A stretch of 64,000 bases of DNA from Neopestalotiopsis rosae (Eukaryota > Ascomycota > Sordariomycetes > Amphisphaeriales > Sporocadaceae): the NCBI GenBank assembly GCA_023078685.1, contig JALGAS010000001.1, positions 3,100,001 through 3,164,000 on the forward strand, written 5' to 3'. The notes under the pieces were generated by a model. It worked only from the letters and a program-made list of their open reading frames with translations. It had not been told where the DNA came from and did no database searches. Numbering within the stretch: position 1 is the stretch's first letter; each line of letters starts with the position of its first letter. Of the stretch, positions 48,494 to 62,582 are shown piece by piece. The position numbers and the translations under genes were made by a program.

Positions 48494-50536
48494 CTCCGTT
48501 GTGAAGTCTACTGAACAGATGGTGAGGAAGGGAAGGCTGACCCAAGCCCAAGCTGCGCCGGCTATCTATTGGTGGGGCTGGCGCTACCCTGTATCGAAAG
48601 ACTTGGAATGTAGACGGACGTTTATACCGCGCTGTTAGGCAATGATTACGACTTATTTACCGCGTTATTGACCTGATCTCTGGTTCAGGAACCCTGAAGG
48701 AATAGTTGCGGTATGAGACCTAGGTTGGACAAAGCACTGGTATTGTGGTACCAAGGGCTCTTATAGACGAGATGGCCGCAAACTCGATATCTTGCTATAT
48801 CCCGATATTTGGAATATATTAGAATTGTCCAAGCGAGTTTATTAGGATGATGGAGCAACTTGTGAAACCAGGTCTGACCAAAATGCTCTCGAGCTTACAG
48901 CAGCAGCAAAGTAGGACCTATTTCTCCGCTTCTCCTTTATAATTTGGTGTTTTCAATGGACTTCAGCAGAGTATGTATGCATCTTTTTGACTCGGAAGAA
49001 TCGAATAATGATGCTCTTCATTGATCATTTTAGCGTCGTGACGATCGACTTACTCAGTGAGCGGACCAAGTTGATGCTGACGGATACGGTTCCCTTTCCA
49101 ATGGATTCTTTGTCGAAAGCTTCTGATCACTTTTAGTGGTTGAGTCATCCATTGAGAGTTTCGGAAGTGCATCTCCAGCATATTTTTACATTCGTAATGG
49201 TGGCTATGATCTTTCTGCTATGCTTGCGGCAGCCTGTCTGCTGATCCGCACGCGCACTTTCGGTTCAATTCGGGAATTTGCGCTGGAATGATGGTTGCAA
49301 AATTCTCATCCTTAACTACTATATCACGATATATCACGATAGCCTCTCTAGGCGGCGGTATTCAGGTGAGCCTTCAGGATAAGATTAACAGATATATCTG
49401 CCTTGCGGGATCTGCCACATGATTTCAATCGGTCAGCAGAATGCTAATAATTGCGACGTAGCTTTGAAATTTGTTAAATCTGTATGGACGACCACAAGAT
49501 GAACCAGTGGCTGGGATCATATTCTGACGGAACCCAGACCGTGCCTAGTCGAGTTTCATACATCACTCTCGAAGACTATACGTACTGGCACTTTGGAGAC
49601 AAACTTGTTTTGAAGAACGCAGACCAACTGATAAATGCCATTGTTAAGATAAAGTTTACCTATCATAAGTGTACGTATATAGTAAGAGCGACTGTGGTTT
49701 TCTCTCCACATGAAAAAAAGAGTTGATATGGAGATTTCAAAGAAATACTAGTTTGCAGCCATGGTCAAAGGACGCGCGATCGCTATCGAGGCTCAGCTAA
49801 ACTCTATATCTGGTTCAACAACTAGCAAGGACAAAGACGAGCGATAAAAGTCAATCATACGCCTATCAAAGTAAAACAGGAGATATATTTCACATGCTAT
49901 GATTATCATATGGCGGAAATCTGAAAATGCTGGGGTGATCGATTTGAATGCGAGCTACGGACAAATGAAACTCATGATGAGAGTTGAACAATGTCGACCG
50001 ACCAGATGATGTCGCGAAGAATAGAAACAAACCATCGGAACCACTGTCTTTACACTGAGTTACTGTTTGCTGATTGGCACCCCTCCCTCCTTAACGCTCG
50101 CAATGTCAAATGAGGCCGAGTCTGGCTATGTGCGAGACTTGAACAACCTGTTAGGATCTGTAAATACAAAGGGCTGATATTTGCTGTCTGATTTGCTATG
50201 GGCCTTTTCTCCAACCTCCAACCTGCATGCCTTTGATTCGCGCTCCATAGGCACACCCTGTACACCAGTCTGCAAGGACGCCCAAGGGGGCTGAGTACTG
50301 AACAGCCATATTGGGTAAGCGCTGCGGCAATGTTAGGCAACCTTTCTGGTTGGAGGCAACCGATCTTTCACTGGACGAAGGCTCACAAAGCCTTGAGATA
50401 CAGCCGTCCGCCGCACTATCCGTCCAAGCAATAATCGTCAGACTCGGTCTCGTAGAGATAGTGGCGTCACAACCATCAATGAGACTGTCTTTTGAACGCG
50501 CTCAATCCCTCTTGCTCCTAAACTAGAATATACACC
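48494..50536. other. AT-rich gene-free stretch before the HET gene
   Basis: About 2 kb, visibly lower in GC than the housekeeping parts. It contains a tandem ATATCACGAT pair near 49319, one ACCTAGGT (48718-48725) and an isolated 80-codon frame at 49484-49726 that may be a relic. It looks like decayed DNA, but I could identify no parent element. Confidence 0.5.
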
Positions 50537-53125
50537 ATGTCTTCCTCGGAAATTGGCACGGCTTCTCAACAAGATGACATCTATCTCTCGGAAGATGACT
50601 CTGCGACCGACACCTGTTCAATATGTCTTGCATACGAGCAAGAAGGAAGGCTGAGGTGTTACAACAAATCTAATGTTGCAGCGTCCGCAGTGGTTCATCA
50701 GGCATGCCGTGAGTGCGACGCTTTCAAAGTAGACGAGAGCCAACTCTGCGACTTCTGCATTCACATCCGCCCAGCCCATTTGATGACGTGCAGACGTGTT
50801 CTTGATTTATTCGACAAAGAATATTTTTTCCCAAATCAGCCAGAATATGAAGTCGTGATTGGGACGCTATTTGAGTTAAAGTCCAGGCAAGGAGACTGCG
50901 CGTTTTGCCGATGGTGTCTCGAGGTTGTCCAGGCAGACGCCCGACTATATTCGTCAATCATTGATGAAGGAAAAGCGATCTGCATCAATAGATTACTATG
51001 GACGGAAAATGAGGACAGACTTAATATTAACAGCAGATGGGAAGCATATACCCGAATATCCTTCGAGGCCAAGACGCCCCATTCTGCTGGTGGTGGTGTT
51101 GATGGTGAGAGCCTGGACACATATCTCATCCTCATCGGTCACAACAAAGAATTTGTGAGATCCTCTGACACATTTGAGGATAAAACATTGGTCAATTCAG
51201 GTCGCGCTATCTCCCTAATTGCATCGGTCGCCGACTGGGCAGCTGTGAGCCAATGGATATCCAGGTGCGAACAGGACCATGGGACCTGTGTTGAAAGGTC
51301 ACCGGGCCAACTGCCTGACCACTTTCGACTTATAGACGTCGCAAAGAAACGAATCATTGACGCCACCAAGGACCCGCCAACTTTTTTTGCGCTGAGCTAC
51401 GTATGGGGCGCGAACTCAGAGAATGAGATGGCACTATATCGAGATAACTTGGACGAGCTGCAGAAACCCGGTAGTCTGCATAACCTACCTCCGACGATCG
51501 CTGATGCCATACACGTTTGTGAGAGGCTGGATCAACCCTTTCTCTGGGTTGATAGGCTCTGCATTGTTCAGGACAATAAAGAAGATAAATATGGACAGAT
51601 CAGGTCTCTGGAAGCAATATTTTCTCGTGCAGAACTTGTTATAGTCGCGGCATGTGGAGAAGACATGCAATCTGGACTGGCAGGTATTGATTTTGAATCT
51701 CCAAGAGAGCAATATCAGTTCACTACCGATGTCTTTGGATTCACTATGGCAAACAAACTCCAAAACTTTTACTTCGCCATGGGATGTAAATGGAACGAAA
51801 GAGGGTGGACGTACCAAGAGGCCGTCCTCGGAAGACGCAAGCTGTACTTCACACCCGCCGAGATGTGGTTCGAATGCGCAGAAGGTCTCAAACGCGAGAA
51901 CCCATTCTCTGCAACATTATTCAGAGAGCGCCATGGAAATCACTTGACCGCTTACGGCAGTCGCGATGTTCAATCAAGCAGTGATGTATTCGAGGAGTAT
52001 GGTCACCACGTGGAGCAGTATTCTCGGCGGGTGCTGACTTATCCATCCGATATATATCATGCTTTCCACGGGATCGAGGATGCATTTTACCCCGAGTCTC
52101 AGATCATTTTTGGATTGCCAGAGTCTGACTTCAATCGTGCGTTGTTATGGCAATCACGCTCTGGGAAAGATCTGAAAGAGCGCCAGTGCAAAGAACAAGA
52201 CATCATCTTACCATCTTGGTCATGGGCATCACTAATAGGGCAAATTGAAATTTGCAGATTGTTTACGGGGGTTTTAGGGTCTAAATACATTTCCTATGGC
52301 TCCGTATACTGTTCCATCTGCAATTGGGCCACACTGGGAGGCGAGGATCAACAGAAACTTGTCCCAATCATTTCTGTTCATGATCAAAAAATTTGGACAA
52401 ACCTGGACAATCTCTGGTCAGAAAACCAATCCTTCAGTTATCATCCGACCCATCGACAATTCCTCGCCCTTACGTGGGCCAAAGGTTGTATCGAAGCAGA
52501 TATGCCTCCTGATCTGTTCCAGCCCGGTCTCAGTCCGGGACAGCTGCAAAGTAGCTCTATCATATCTGCCCAACATCTGGCATTACGTTGGCCTACAATT
52601 CAAGACTTTTGGGCCGATGTTCGAGATAGGCAACATCAGAGGAAAGACAACCTTCAACCGATTGGCCTTGATAAAGGTCATATTCTCACACGTACGCAGT
52701 CGTCCACGATGAACGTCGAATTCAGAAGTGAGCAACATGATAATTGGACCGAAGATATATTTTCTATTCGTCGCGCAAACACCCACAGCGACCATGACGA
52801 AATCATCGGATGGATTTCAAGTGAAGCTGAATATAAATTGCGTGGTACAGTCACGTCGGTAGGAATCGCCCATGTGGATTTCGTTGCGCTGGCCATAGGG
52901 TATATGCCAGAGTTTAGTGCGAGTGAATTGGACGATGAGACGCTGAGAAAAAATTGCTTCAACCAAAACCAGTCAGAATTGGATCTCAGGAAAGACCAGC
53001 CAGGCGTTATTGTCATGGCTGTAAGATGGACCGGGCCAGTCGCGCGTCGCATAGGACTGGGATGGGTGACGTTGCAGGGCTGGGTGGACTCAAAGCCAGA
53101 ATTTCGGACGGTGATATTAGCATGA
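50537..53125 (+). CDS. HET-domain (heterokaryon incompatibility) protein with Cys-rich N terminus
   Basis: Intronless frame of 862 residues. The HET domain starts at about residue 280 (FFALSYVWG) and runs to about 440, with DAIHVCERLDQPFLWVDRLCIVQD and the ARSEL-like step FSRAELVIVAACGEDMQSGLAG, all typical. HET proteins trigger cell death or growth arrest when genetically different hyphae fuse. Before it, residues 27-85 hold four C-x2-C or equivalent pairs (C27/C30, C57/C60, C71/C74, with C41 and C85), and a further CAFCRWC lies near residue 120, suggesting zinc binding. The C-terminal 400 residues are the variable part and match nothing I know. No NACHT, WD or other STAND partner domain is visible. 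Confidence 0.93.
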   Translation: MSSSEIGTASQQDDIYLSEDDSATDTCSICLAYEQEGRLRCYNKSNVAASAVVHQACRECDAFKVDESQLCDFCIHIRPAHLMTCRRVLDLFDKEYFFPNQPEYEVVIGTLFELKSRQGDCAFCRWCLEVVQADARLYSSIIDEGKAICINRLLWTENEDRLNINSRWEAYTRISFEAKTPHSAGGGVDGESLDTYLILIGHNKEFVRSSDTFEDKTLVNSGRAISLIASVADWAAVSQWISRCEQDHGTCVERSPGQLPDHFRLIDVAKKRIIDATKDPPTFFALSYVWGANSENEMALYRDNLDELQKPGSLHNLPPTIADAIHVCERLDQPFLWVDRLCIVQDNKEDKYGQIRSLEAIFSRAELVIVAACGEDMQSGLAGIDFESPREQYQFTTDVFGFTMANKLQNFYFAMGCKWNERGWTYQEAVLGRRKLYFTPAEMWFECAEGLKRENPFSATLFRERHGNHLTAYGSRDVQSSSDVFEEYGHHVEQYSRRVLTYPSDIYHAFHGIEDAFYPESQIIFGLPESDFNRALLWQSRSGKDLKERQCKEQDIILPSWSWASLIGQIEICRLFTGVLGSKYISYGSVYCSICNWATLGGEDQQKLVPIISVHDQKIWTNLDNLWSENQSFSYHPTHRQFLALTWAKGCIEADMPPDLFQPGLSPGQLQSSSIISAQHLALRWPTIQDFWADVRDRQHQRKDNLQPIGLDKGHILTRTQSSTMNVEFRSEQHDNWTEDIFSIRRANTHSDHDEIIGWISSEAEYKLRGTVTSVGIAHVDFVALAIGYMPEFSASELDDETLRKNCFNQNQSELDLRKDQPGVIVMAVRWTGPVARRIGLGWVTLQGWVDSKPEFRTVILA

Positions 53126-53663
53126 TGGAGAGCGAGCTGCTTTATTCCTCAAAGATCTACACATAAAGTTTGTAAAAATACCTAATCAAATCTGCTGCGC
53201 GAAGGGACGTGTTGTACACGAATCGAATTTCGCTGGTAAATATCTATGCATTGAAGACCTGAGAAGATCAACGGCAGGGCTATATAATCGAACTTGATAT
53301 AAAGTTATGGTCTCATCATCGCTAAACTTTAGAGCAAATAGTCAAAACGATAATCAAGAGAATTCTAGAGGTGCTCGTTACGTGATTATGTTCGCAAGTA
53401 ATCGTTGCTGCCCGCGTCTCTTCGCACGCCACACGGCAATGACATGGACACGCTTGCACATAGGTGCTGTACTTACTTCGTGTCACGTCTCCTATCGATT
53501 CTTTAAACTGTCGATGCGGCGAGGAAATCAATTATATGCCCCTTCCAATGTCCAATGTGAAGGCTGTTGAATGATGAGACGCATTGAGTCATTCTCATGC
53601 ACAATGTTTGTGTCTCATCCGACAACGATCGAGAGTCTTGTGAGATATTCATTCACTCTTTCT
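53126..53663. other. Intergenic region after the HET gene
   Basis: About 540 bases, AT-rich just after the stop codon. One 87-codon frame (53307-53570) lacks recognisable features. Confidence 0.45.
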
Positions 53664-53893
53664 TTATTCGTCACCAAAGGGAGCAATCAGTCTTTGGCCT
53701 GAGTACGTTGCACGCGTTTCCGAGATAAACATCATCATCATCATCACACCAAAGGCTCGATTGTTCTTGTCCTTGAACTCGGAGGCGTCAATCTTGGCGA
53801 AGGTGTAGTATTCGACTATTCGACACCATACCCGTTAGTATATCAGCCTCGCGAAACGACGAGGATACCAGAAGAAGCCCGCTTCGATGTCAT
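53664..53893 (-). CDS. Possible very small spliced gene (41 residues)
   Basis: Proposed exons 53893-53869, 53815-53750 and 53698-53664. The middle exon reads EYYTFAKIDASEFKDKNNRAF with C-rich third positions like the housekeeping genes here, unlike the surrounding DNA. The first intron has a GTATCC donor, a perfect TACTAAC branch point and a TAG acceptor. The second has a weak GTGTGA donor and holds an ATC repeat; without splicing, the frame stays open through it, giving a run of Met. The frame ends RLIAPFGDE then TAA. An upstream in-frame ATG would lengthen the N terminus. I do not recognise the product. It may be a small conserved protein or a leftover of a larger gene. Confidence 0.4.
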
Positions 53894-56518
53894 TCTGCTA
53901 CAGTAATCTTTTTGATTAAAAAGCCCCTGCATCAATCTAGCGGTTACTAGTAGTGGTAGCCACAGTCTCATCGTCATGACTTGTGAAGAATTTCCCCTTC
54001 CTCATTTCCGTACACGATGTGTACAGCGGCCAGAGCTGAGAAAGAAAAGGAAGAAAATTACCAAAGAGGCAAGTGATCAACCTGTGTAAATACTCGATCG
54101 AGCTGACAGAAGGACAGGGTAGTCAGTCAAACGTTGCAACTAAGCAAGGGTGTAAACAGAACTCTGGGCTGCGGTGTCGCTTTCTTCTTTCTTTCTTTGG
54201 TTTCTTTTTCGTCTTCTTCGGAACTCGGGTTGGCTCATCCATGTCCGCCCAGGACTTGTCAGTGATGGTGCCATTTGCTATATTACCTACCATATCTATT
54301 CTACGGGGAAATCGCGTAAGAACAGACAAGACAGCGCAGCAGATAAAGCACTTGGACAGACCGACCGATAGACGCGGAACTCCGTGTGTGGCATTGCTAG
54401 GAGTCTGGGAGTCCTGCTGTCAATTTCCAGCACACGACTCGACCGGACTGGGTTGCGCAGTATCCACAATGTGGTCCTCCTTCCAGTACCTACCCCATAG
54501 CGGCAAGTGCCTGGTTGTGCGATCTCGTGGGCTCTGAGCTCTGAGCTCTGGACCACCTTGGGACGAACCGGGGTGTGGGAAAACTACCATGTACCAGAGC
54601 ACAGATTTCCAGGTTGCCAGGGATGGAGAACACGAGGCGAGCGAATGGGACTTTTACCCAATTCTTCCTCACGGCTACGTCCGAGCAATTGAGATCTTTT
54701 GTTGATCAATTTGTCTGGACCGCGTTGATCAGTTGGTCGAATAATCAATATTCAATATTCCATCGCGAAATAAATCTCATAGAGAACAAGACGCGTCAAA
54801 AGATTGACACGAAAATTTCAATCGAGAAGAATATGACGGAAACCGTCCATGCAACCCGCGGTTGTAACCTTATCTCGACCGTACTTTCGGTTTTCTATTC
54901 CGAGGGTAGCAATAAGCAAAAAGTCACACAGAAAAAATAGAAAAGAAAAAGAAACAGGTGTGTGCTGTGTACCCACTGGGCGCCCACACAACTCCGCAAG
55001 TCTACCAAGTCTGGATTCATCCTTCCTTTTCCTATTCTTTCTTAGGGCCCTCCTCTGTTCTAGCACACCCCAGTCCCGTCAGACGCCCGCCGAACGACCG
55101 AAGCAACTCCCCATGCGCCAAGTCGGTTAGCGCCAGGGGAGGGCTAAACAGCGCAACGCCAACCAACGCCCTCATGCAGGTACCAGACGCCGGGTCCCAA
55201 AGAAAAGAAGAGATCCTTCTTTGGCATTCTGTCAGTGGCACACACTCACACACACACTCCTACATCTCATCGGACACCTAGGAAAGCCGATTGGATAATG
55301 GCGGTAAACGTGGTGCGACCTTGGTCCCAGATCTCTTGTCCTCTCATCTCTCTCATCTCTGTCCTGGTTGTGCTTCGCTACCATTAGCCGCATATCAGTG
55401 TGATACTGTGTACAATAGTACATGGCAGACGCCTTCGAGTGCCGCTTTTTCGCACGTCACTGAGCTGAGATCGAATTGAACCCAGCGCGCTTCTACAGTG
55501 TAACCCTACCTTTTGATCTATTCCGCGCAGAAGGAAGGGGAAGAAGGATTTTCATCCACAGCCTTTTTACCCCTGCTTACTGCATCGCTGACAGGAGATC
55601 CAATGCTCCCCTACTTTTTCAAGTTCTTTTCTTCGCAGTTTCTTGTCCATTTCTCACAGCCTCTCGAGGACACACAAAAGGACATGATGAAAAGAGGGGA
55701 AACAGACAGTCACAGCAAAAAAAGAAAGAGCCGACCGTTAGTGGATTCCCCGAAAGCGAGACCAAACATAAGCCACGGTGGAGTCCTTTTTTTGCATACC
55801 CATACCTACCATGCATCAAAACAAGTCTATTTTTCCATAGCATAGAACTTTAGAGTTTGTCGGTGCGTTTTGAGCGACTTTTCCGTACTACACACAGACT
55901 ACTCCATATGCGATTATGAAATATATCGCGAATTGATAGCGGTCGGTGAAGAACTCGGAAAGAAATGCCCTGTTCAGATCGTGAGTTGTTTTTTCCCCAG
56001 TGTTGTTCATCTTAAGCTGTGGCGTCTCGTAGCGCCGGAACCGGTTCGTCTGGTCTCTTGCGACTATGCTGTTCGGGCGGCCCATCCGGACTCCATAGGA
56101 TCGTCTGATCAACGTCTTGCCCCGGTTGGAATGTGATCGACTGGTTCACTGTCGCGCGACTATACTAACTGCCCATGACTATAGCCGCTCAAACAACACA
56201 CACTCGAATAGCCATTGGACTGCTGTTGCCATTCTCGGATTCACATTGCGATTCAAAACGTTGTTCTGGGTTTTTTAATTATTTATTATAAATATTTTCC
56301 AAGAAGTAAAAATAAATAGCATAAAGCATATGCAGATCTTATCACCAAACCACCTGATTCCTAGAAAATCCCCCCACTACACGGTTTCCTTTTTCCCTTT
56401 GTATATCCACGCTGCGTTACACACATGTGCCCATTTGTCTTTGTCTATTTGGTATCGTGACAGTTCAAGTTTCTAAAGTAAGATGAGAGATGTTTTCGTG
56501 AGAAAAAACGACTCAAAT
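53894..56518. other. Gene-free region
   Basis: About 2.6 kb with only short, overlapping, low-complexity frames (the longest near 55476-55853). CA-rich runs occur near 55240. Nothing codes for a recognisable protein, and no RNA gene was seen. Confidence 0.5.
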
Positions 56519-57211
56519 TTACAGAAGAGCAGCAGCGACACCAACGGCGGCGAGCATACCCAGACCGACCTCAGTGCGGCCAGCGGCAGCAGTGGGGACG
56601 GCGGAGTAGGAGGTGCCGGTGGGCTTGGAGGGAGTGTAGGTCGTGCCGACCTCGGTCTTGGTGGTGGCGGAGCCGGTGCCGACGGGGTAGGTCTGCTTGG
56701 CGGTGCTGAGGGTGGTGGTCGGGTAGACGGGAGTCTCGGTGGGGTAGGCACCGTTGCTGGTGGTCTCCTTCTTGGTGGAGGAGGAGGCGGGAGCGACGGG
56801 GTAGGTGGAGGGCTTGACCTCGGTCTCGGTGACGGGGCAGACGGTGGTGGTGACGGCGACGAGCTCGGTGGTGACGTGGGGCTTGCCGGACGAGGCGGGG
56901 CAGTTGGTCACGGTGGGAGCGCAGCTGGTGACGGTGTACACGTTGGTGGAGTAGATGGTGCTGGTCGTGTAGGCCGTGGTGGAAGCGGAAGAGCTGGCGG
57001 CGGAGCTGGCGCTGTAGGTGGCAGCCGACGAGGCGGACGAGGCGGACGAGGCCGGGTAGCTCTCAGCAGGGTAGCCGTGGGAGCTGGAGCTGGAGCTGGC
57101 GGAAGCAGTAGGGTATCCAGCCACGGAAGAGGTGGTGGGCTGGGGCTCAACCTGGTAGGCGGCGCTGGCGAGGCCGGCAAGGGCGAGGACGGAGGCGATG
57201 CGGTACTGCAT
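56519..57211 (-). CDS. Serine/threonine-rich GPI-anchored cell-surface protein (CCG-6-like)
   Basis: Single-exon frame of 230 residues. Residues 1-18 are a signal peptide ([18 protein letters not shown]). A Ser/Ala-rich stretch to about residue 80 is followed by a core [21 protein letters not shown]...CP...[18 protein letters not shown] with four cysteines, then a Thr/Pro-rich stalk and a hydrophobic C terminus ([17 protein letters not shown]) fitting GPI attachment. The Cys/Thr core recalls the clock-controlled CCG-6 type wall proteins of Neurospora and relatives; such proteins are heavily O-mannosylated and end up in the plasma membrane or wall. Codon use is strongly C-ending, which suggests high expression. 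The opposite strand is also open because of this bias. Confidence 0.92.
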   Translation of the reverse strand: MQYRIASVLALAGLASAAYQVEPQPTTSSVAGYPTASASSSSSSHGYPAESYPASSASSASSAATYSASSAASSSASTTAYTTSTIYSTNVYTVTSCAPTVTNCPASSGKPHVTTELVAVTTTVCPVTETEVKPSTYPVAPASSSTKKETTSNGAYPTETPVYPTTTLSTAKQTYPVGTGSATTKTEVGTTYTPSKPTGTSYSAVPTAAAGRTEVGLGMLAAVGVAAALL

Positions 57212-59050
57212 TTTGAATTATGTATTTGGTTTTTTTTGTTGGAAAATAATTATTTTCTTGGTGTTGTTGGATATTAATGAGTGTAAGTTGCGATTGTTAA
57301 GTAATTAAGTACTTTAGAAGCGCGAGTTGTTGTAAAGAACGAATGACTTTCACGAGATGTGATGGAACGATCAGAGTTGATGGTTTAGAAGTAAGAATTC
57401 CAAGTCGAAACGAGACTTTGGGGGTCGGCATATATACATATGTTACGTCTCTCAGAACTTCGGGTCGGGCTGAGCCTTGAGCAGCGGTCACTAGGCAATA
57501 AGCTTAGTTTAGGAGAGTCGCACTCTGAGTGAGTCCCCTTCTCTCTCGTCCAATCCGTTAATCCGTTTCTGTTTCGCTGTAATACTGTGTGTATACTACA
57601 CCGTACTCAGGCTCATCCTACGGTCTACGGCCGCCACGGGTTGGATGGGCAGATGGGGCCCTGCGAGTCTCGCTGGACAGGGGGGTGCCCTGGCTTAGGC
57701 CCTTTTACTATTCATGCAGGAGGCGGCCAATGATTGAATGGCTCGTTACATGTCGTATGCGCGTTGTAGTACGAGACTAGAACTAGGTACGCTCATCACA
57801 CATTGTGCCTGACTCTTGTCCGGATTGGGACATTGCACCAAAGGCACTGCCAAGCCAGACTTCACTTCTGTCCTTGCCCACACTGCCCAGTCCTAGCCAG
57901 TCCCAGCCAGTCAAGCCAGTGCCCTTGCCCATCCATTCTGGGGGCCCCTTGTTCAAGTATGCATGGAGCAAATGAGGTCGAATGCAGAACACGAGCCTCT
58001 GGCCAATACGAGCGCCGTCAACCCTGGCCACTGTCTAGTTTGCAGTAGTCAGGGCAGCCCAGGGGTGGACCACTTTTGTCCAATTAAGCTTCAGCCGTCT
58101 GAACAGTAGAATGTGGGACTTGGGACGACCGACTGGCGAACAACCGATTATGGGGAGAGAGCCTCGAGAGGGTGAGTGCAGTGTGAGAGGAGAGGGCCGC
58201 CAGGTGGCTTGAACACCCGTAAAAAAGACAACCGGAACTCCCAGTACACTGCTACTCTGGACAGCTCCGTGGAAATGAGACAGCTTATTTCGACGTCTAG
58301 GCGCGGTCCCTGCTCGCCTCTGCGCCCCCCGGCGTCTCCTCTCAACGCCTATGCGTCTTGCTCATTGGCCAACAAGCAGCAAGTCGACACCTCTGAGCTT
58401 GCGCTGCCGTCCATCAATTCCCTCTGTACGAAGTACCCCCTGGGCTATGCTGACAGCTCTCCCCGAGATGGAGGAACGGGTAGAGACTACGGAATACAGT
58501 AAACCGTACCATTGACGGGTTGAATGATGACTGATGACGGGACGCGCGCGCGCGCGCTTTCGCTTTCACTTTCACTGTGTGTGTGCTCTTGCTTGCACGC
58601 TCGCTCGTAAAGGCTCGGCGCGTTCTATCCCATTGTCACTGGTTCCATCAGGATATGATCCGCCTTATTTCTTTTCCCGTGTGCCACGAGGTAAATCTCA
58701 AGCCATCATTTGCCGTGTGGAGATCAAGTCGGTTGCTCCAATCGAGATGTGCTCATAACTGCATAGGCCCTGTCGCGATTGCCTCCGAGACTGACTCACT
58801 CGTGCAAAAAGCAAAAATACCCGACCGTTTCGAGTGTCAGAACTGTGTCGTTGGTTTGTTCTTGTTGTAATTATCTATCTGGCCCCCTTCATTTGCGGGC
58901 TCTAGGTATTCCAGCTATCCAGCTGGGTTGGGACAGCTTTTCATTACTGTCAGAAATCCGGATATTGTCAACAAACACTATGCCATGCGCCTCTCATCAA
59001 ATCCATAGGTATCCTTCTACTCCAGACATGAACTGTCCAATAAACCCTCA
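57212..59050. other. Intergenic region
   Basis: About 1.8 kb between two minus-strand genes. The part near 57212-57490 is likely the promoter and leader of the GPI protein. It holds a GC dinucleotide run near 58545. No convincing coding exon. Confidence 0.5.
58543..58557 (+). repeat. GC dinucleotide run
   Basis: A short alternating CG tract of about 15 bases in non-coding DNA. No role is known. Confidence 0.8.
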
Positions 59051-61868
<2,818 letters not shown>

Positions 61869-62582
61869 CTTGCCTCTATGTTTGATCTCTGGCTCAAAAT
61901 ATGGTGAGGGAATTGGGCAGAGTGCGCAGAGAAGAGGAATGGCGCACTTTGGTCTTGCCTTTCAAGCTTGCATGAATCTTAGGCGATTTCTCCATCGTCC
62001 ATAGTGGGGGGAAACCACCGACCCTAGCACCAATTTGACGCGTGACACGCGACGGGACGCGTAAAGTGGTTACTGCTTTGGGCGGTCGCGTAAAACGCCA
62101 AAGGCCTAAATCTCGGCCACCGTGCTTCTAGAGTGTCCAAAAACATCTTCCTTATTGGGCGCTGTCGTCCTGTTTGATGGGCGATTGGAACGTAATTGTT
62201 GATTGGACATCGTCAAGTACGTTTATCCAATTATCTAAATCTACCATGCCAGCTTATAGTCCTGCACCCAAACACATTTCATGATAATACACTTTTACCG
62301 TGGTACAGTTGCACGAAATTCTTTCTTGCAAGATTAGCATATCTTCTCTATTTCCTGCGAAATGACTGAACGCGATGATTTATCATCCCATCGCCCGGTA
62401 CTCCAAGCTTTTTAAGTTTACCATGAACAAACAAACACAACATGCCGTGGGAATATGACCGGTCTACTTGTATCATGTAATCTTCCTCATCTTCTTTAAT
62501 CGTGCCAGCCATAAAACACTCCTCATGCTACACACATCAACGTGAACTTCGAGCACTTAGGTCATACCAAGACTCGACTACT
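61869..62582. other. Promoter region of MCM3 and 3' end of the Arf exchange-factor gene
   Basis: About 710 bases between two minus-strand genes: the upstream region of MCM3, including the MCB cluster, and the 3' side of the Gea/GBF1-type gene. Confidence 0.6.
62038..62062. promoter_or_regulatory. Cluster of MCB boxes (ACGCGT x2, ACGCGA) upstream of MCM3
   Basis: Perfect palindromic ACGCGT at 62038-62043 and 62057-62062 with ACGCGA at 62047-62052 between them, 170-195 bases before the MCM3 start. MCB boxes bind the MBF (Mbp1-Swi6 type) complex and drive G1/S expression of MCM and other replication genes in fungi, so the placement fits. Confidence 0.75.

Noticed and set aside
49484..49726. 80-codon frame in the AT-rich stretch
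   Set aside because: Isolated, no homology recognised, no flanking exon found; noted only as a possible relic.
55476..55853. Frames of 110-125 codons
   Set aside because: Overlapping low-complexity frames without protein features or splice support.
56483..57277. Gly-rich 264-codon frame opposite the GPI-protein gene
   Set aside because: It mirrors the Ser/Thr-rich minus-strand gene; strong C-ending codon bias keeps the complementary frame open.
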